Assembly: GCA_039818345.1 (NCBI GenBank)
Contig: JBCBUC010000012.1
Location: 1-64,000, forward strand
Direction: 5' to 3'
Length of the DNA stretch: 64,000 bases
Source of the DNA: Parvularcula sp039818345
GTDB lineage: Bacteria; Pseudomonadota; Alphaproteobacteria; Caulobacterales; Parvularculaceae
Shown piece by piece: positions 61,528 through 64,000 of this stretch; position 1 is the stretch's first letter, and each line of letters starts with the position of its first letter. The position numbers were made by a program, and so were the translations under genes. The notes beneath the pieces are model-generated. The model saw only the letters and a list, made by a program, of their open reading frames with translations. It searched no databases and was not told the DNA's origin.

Positions 61528-62254
61528 AACGTCCCTTGTGATGGCGATCGTCGGGAATGCAAGCGCTACCGTACCCGCTTGGACCAAGACGACGTTGGAC
61601 GAGGTGGTGCCGCCTCTCTTGGCGAGTTTAGGTCTCGAGCAGCCGCCGCGGATCACCATGCGCTGGGAGAAGGGCGACCTACCTGACGGTGTGCGGGTCG
61701 TGGAATCGCAAGTGCGTGGTGACGAGGTGCTGGTCTCGATGACCGGTTCTTGGCGCGAATATTCGCCCGAGGCTCGATCACAATTGGTTCGCAACCTGGC
61801 CCATGAGCTCGCCCATGTCTGGCAATGGAGCCTAGGCGACCCTTTTGAACCGCTTATCCTCCATGAGGGGTTTGCGGAGGCGATGGCCGTCGATCTTTTG
61901 GTGCGGTGCCGCGACGTTTGCCGCGCCAGCCCCGAACGCCTGGTGATCTCCCTCGAAGACCAATGCCGCCAGGCTCTGCGCAAAGGGCGGGTCGGTTCGC
62001 TCAATGAACGCGACGCGATTTATGGCTGCGGCGGGGTTTTGGTGGAGAGCATCGCCATTGCCGCACAGATGTCGCCGCAGGAATTGTACAGCCATTATGC
62101 TGAAACTGAGCGGACGATGGCCGCCTTCCTTGCGCTCACTGAGGAATCCGCTGGGCGAAAATTCGCTCTCAGCGCAAGGACGTTTTTAACCGCAGACTTT
62201 CGCTTAGCGTCGGCATCAAAGACGATGGCGCGGCTTCGTGCTGGACGTCTTTAA
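61502..62254 (+). CDS. Secreted HExxH zinc metallopeptidase-like protein, unknown family
   Basis: This 250-aa protein has a signal peptide if it starts at GTG 61502 (NRSIVAAITSLVMAIVGNASA, cleavage near residue 22). The HELAH motif is at 101-105 (LAHELAHVWQW), and HEGFAEAM at 121-128 gives a downstream Glu (E122 or E126), the gluzincin-like pattern of the MA clan. Five or more Cys in the mature part (RCRDVCRAS, DQCRQ, GCGG) suggest disulphides and secretion. I cannot name the family or the substrate. The start is uncertain: ATG 61541 is an alternative lacking the signal. It overlaps ruvX head to head. Confidence 0.75.
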   Translation: MNRSIVAAITSLVMAIVGNASATVPAWTKTTLDEVVPPLLASLGLEQPPRITMRWEKGDLPDGVRVVESQVRGDEVLVSMTGSWREYSPEARSQLVRNLAHELAHVWQWSLGDPFEPLILHEGFAEAMAVDLLVRCRDVCRASPERLVISLEDQCRQALRKGRVGSLNERDAIYGCGGVLVESIAIAAQMSPQELYSHYAETERTMAAFLALTEESAGRKFALSARTFLTADFRLASASKTMARLRAGRL

Positions 62255-62278
62255 TCCCCGCTGATACGCGGCTCGGCC

Positions 62279-62578
62279 ATGAGCCTAGACGAAGCCGCAG
62301 TCCGCAAAGTTGCCCAACTCGCTCGCATCGCGATCAGCGACGAGGAGATCACGCCTCTCATTGGAGAGCTCAACGGTATCATCGATTGGATCGAACAGCT
62401 CCAAGAGGTCGATGTCGAGGGGGTGGATGCCATGACGTCTTCCGTTGATGTCGCTCTCCCGATGCGGGCCGACACGCTCACCCACGATGAAACCGGAGGC
62501 GACAAGCCTGGCGAGATCGTCGCCAACGCACCGAAGACGGAAGACCACTTCTTCGTCGTGCCAAAGGTTGTTGAATAA
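62279..62578 (+). CDS. gatC: Asp-tRNA(Asn)/Glu-tRNA(Gln) amidotransferase subunit C
   Basis: This 99-aa subunit stabilises the GatCAB amidotransferase that makes Gln-tRNA(Gln) or Asn-tRNA(Asn). Typical sequence is VRKVAQLARIAISDEEI and the C-terminal EIVANAPKTEDHFFVVPKVVE. ATG 62279 has no strong ribosome binding site. Its TAA overlaps the gatA ATG (TAATG). Confidence 0.95.
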   Translation: MSLDEAAVRKVAQLARIAISDEEITPLIGELNGIIDWIEQLQEVDVEGVDAMTSSVDVALPMRADTLTHDETGGDKPGEIVANAPKTEDHFFVVPKVVE

Positions 62579-64000
62579 TGACAGATCTCACAAGTTTGAC
62601 CTTGGCCGCCTTGCGCGATGGGCTGGTCAAAAAAGAGTTCAGCGCGGCTGAGGCAACCAACGCTTATCTTGAACGCGCCGAAGCTGCGGGTTCGCTTAAC
62701 GCCTATTTACGGATCACCGGTGAGTTGGCCCTCGAGCAGGCGAAAGCCTCCGATGACCGCCTGTCAAAGGGCGAGGCAGGTCCTTTGGAGGGCGTGCCCC
62801 TCGGCATCAAAGATCTGTTCTGTACAGAAGGTGTACCGACCGGAGCTGCGAGCAAGATCCTCGAGGGGTTCACGCCGACCTATGAATCGACGGTAACCGC
62901 CAACCTGAAGAGGGACGGTGCTGTGTTCCTCGGTAAGCTCAATCTTGATGAGTTCGCCATGGGTTCGTCGAATGAAACATCGGCCTACGGACCGGTCGTC
63001 AATCCTTGGCGCCGCCAAGGCGATGACACCAAACTTTCGCCCGGTGGTTCGTCCGGCGGATCGGCTGCCGCTGTTTCCGCACGGCTTTGTGCCGCTGCAA
63101 CGGCAACTGACACAGGCGGCTCGATCCGCCAACCAGCCGCGCTCACGGCCACCGTTGGGATCAAGCCGACCTATGGCCGCTGTTCGCGTTTCGGCATTGT
63201 CGCCTTTGCGAGCTCCCTCGATCAAGCAGGACCAATTGCCCAAAATGTGCGCGACGCGGCGATTATGCTGACGTCGATGGCGAGCCATGATCCCAAAGAC
63301 TCCACCTCGATTGATCGTCCGGTTCCAGACTATGAAAAAGTGCTGGAGCGCGGGGTCAGGGGCCTTAAGATCGGCATACCGAAGGAATATCGCCTTGACG
63401 GCATGCCCTCCGAAATCGACGCGCTTTGGCAGAAGGGTGCGGAGCTTCTCAAGGCGCAAGGCGCTGACATCGTCGACGTGTCACTGCCGCTGACGAAATA
63501 TGCGCTCCCCGTCTACTATATCGTGGCGCCAGCAGAGGCGTCATCGAACCTCGCGCGCTATGACGGCGTTCGTTATGGTCGCCGGGTGCACGACGACAGC
63601 ATCAACGAGCTTTACTCGAAAACCCGTGGTGAGGGCTTTGGCGCAGAAGTCAAACGTCGTTTGATGATTGGGACTTACGTTCTCTCGGCCGGCTACTACG
63701 ATGCCTATTATCTCCGGGCGCAGCGGGTACGGAAGAAAATCGCCGATGAACTTGCAGCGGTGTTCAAAGGTGTGGACCTTCTCTTGACCCCGTCTTCGCC
63801 TTCCTCAGCCTTTGGCCTGGGAGAGAAGTCATCTGATCCGATCGAAATGTATTTGAATGACGTTTTTACCGTGACGGCTAATCTTGCGGGCCTGCCAGGT
63901 GTTTCAGTGCCTGCTGGTCTTGATGCACAGGGGCTACCGCTCGGCCTTCAATTGGTCGCGCCAGCATTCGGTGAAGAGACGATGCTGCGCGGCGCGGCGG
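62578..64000 (+). CDS. gatA: Asp-tRNA(Asn)/Glu-tRNA(Gln) amidotransferase subunit A (partial, runs off the right edge)
   Basis: This is the amidase subunit of GatCAB, which releases ammonia from glutamine. About 474 residues are visible of the usual 480-500. The catalytic triad is Lys78 (PLGIKDLF), cis-Ser158 (SPGGSSGGSA) and Ser182 (DTGGSIRQPA). LGKLNLDEFAMGSS is a family hallmark. ATG 62578 overlaps the gatC stop. gatB probably follows outside the window. Confidence 0.97.
   Translation, partial: MTDLTSLTLAALRDGLVKKEFSAAEATNAYLERAEAAGSLNAYLRITGELALEQAKASDDRLSKGEAGPLEGVPLGIKDLFCTEGVPTGAASKILEGFTPTYESTVTANLKRDGAVFLGKLNLDEFAMGSSNETSAYGPVVNPWRRQGDDTKLSPGGSSGGSAAAVSARLCAAATATDTGGSIRQPAALTATVGIKPTYGRCSRFGIVAFASSLDQAGPIAQNVRDAAIMLTSMASHDPKDSTSIDRPVPDYEKVLERGVRGLKIGIPKEYRLDGMPSEIDALWQKGAELLKAQGADIVDVSLPLTKYALPVYYIVAPAEASSNLARYDGVRYGRRVHDDSINELYSKTRGEGFGAEVKRRLMIGTYVLSAGYYDAYYLRAQRVRKKIADELAAVFKGVDLLLTPSSPSSAFGLGEKSSDPIEMYLNDVFTVTANLAGLPGVSVPAGLDAQGLPLGLQLVAPAFGEETMLRGAA

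Noticed and set aside
61528..62004. N-terminal extension of ruvX, making a 315-aa protein
   Set aside because: The extension is antisense to the HExxH peptidase gene, lacks any RuvX similarity, and ruvX of normal length starts at 61527 with a ribosome binding site.

Overview
The window is a 64-kb chromosomal segment of an alphaproteobacterium. The lineage calls rest on a PopZ-type polar protein (6716-7465), a BamF lipoprotein next to lspA (9826-10356), an adjacent divK-pleD pair (56183-57961), lpxI rather than lpxH in the lipid A cluster, and a DinB with a cysteine-bearing N-terminal extension. A marine Parvularcula/Hyphomonas-like or Caulobacter-like organism would fit, but genus cannot be fixed from this sequence alone. 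The DNA is GC-rich and densely packed, with many GTGA, ATGA or TAATG start/stop overlaps. I see no phage, insertion sequence, CRISPR array or rRNA. One tRNA gene (Cys) is present.

Layout. 1-5605 (minus): a tripartite RND efflux operon (outer-membrane factor, adaptor, pump; the pump runs off the left edge). 5738-5811: tRNA-Cys. 5955-7465: pcm and popZ. 7469-9178: a secreted PhoD-type phosphatase. 9401-9808: a small glycine-rich membrane protein. 9826-13829 (minus): ileS-lspA-bamF. 13877-16115: GNAT acetyltransferase, ribF and a HAD phosphatase. 16264-17864: glyQ-mtgA. 17854-22379 (minus): mnmC, a lytic transglycosylase, a SxxK serine hydrolase and a lipoprotein. 22462-24741 (minus): a small unknown protein and two alpha/beta hydrolases. 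24852-28967: recQ, a small membrane protein, aroC, pdxH. 29007-38564 is the accessory part: a PhyH oxygenase with its own TetR regulator and palindromic operator, an alpha/beta hydrolase, a secreted matrixin-type metalloprotease with a secreted companion, an alginate-export-type outer-membrane protein, a glyoxalase, and a DUF2306 membrane protein divergent from a membrane-bound AraC regulator.

From 38683 to 53975 runs the long alphaproteobacterial 'translation to envelope' cluster: rpsB-tsf-pyrH-(Cas4-like nuclease)-frr-uppS-cdsA-dxr-rseP-bamA-lpxD-fabZ-lpxA-lpxI-lpxB. It links ribosome function, UMP and isoprenoid supply, phospholipid synthesis, outer-membrane protein assembly and lipid A. 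53922-56043 (minus) holds RidA, an ArsC/Spx-like protein and DNA polymerase IV. divK-pleD follow, then glnA, plsY, pyrB and ruvX on the minus strand, a secreted HExxH peptidase overlapping ruvX head to head, and gatC-gatA (gatA cut by the right edge).

The most unusual item is the protein at 41515-42225. It is a complete Cas4-type PD-(D/E)XK nuclease with four Fe-S cysteines, but a transmembrane helix is inserted in the middle of the domain. It sits between pyrH and frr, starts at TTG, and its Shine-Dalgarno sequence lies inside a predicted hairpin. Other notable points are genes that are often present in such clusters but absent here (skp between bamA and lpxD, pyrC between pyrB and plsY, glyS after glyQ, tolC between pcm and popZ, glnB before glnA), a perfect 11-bp inverted repeat upstream of the glyoxalase that shares its half-site with the TetR operator 5.5 kb away, and the matrixin/companion pair.
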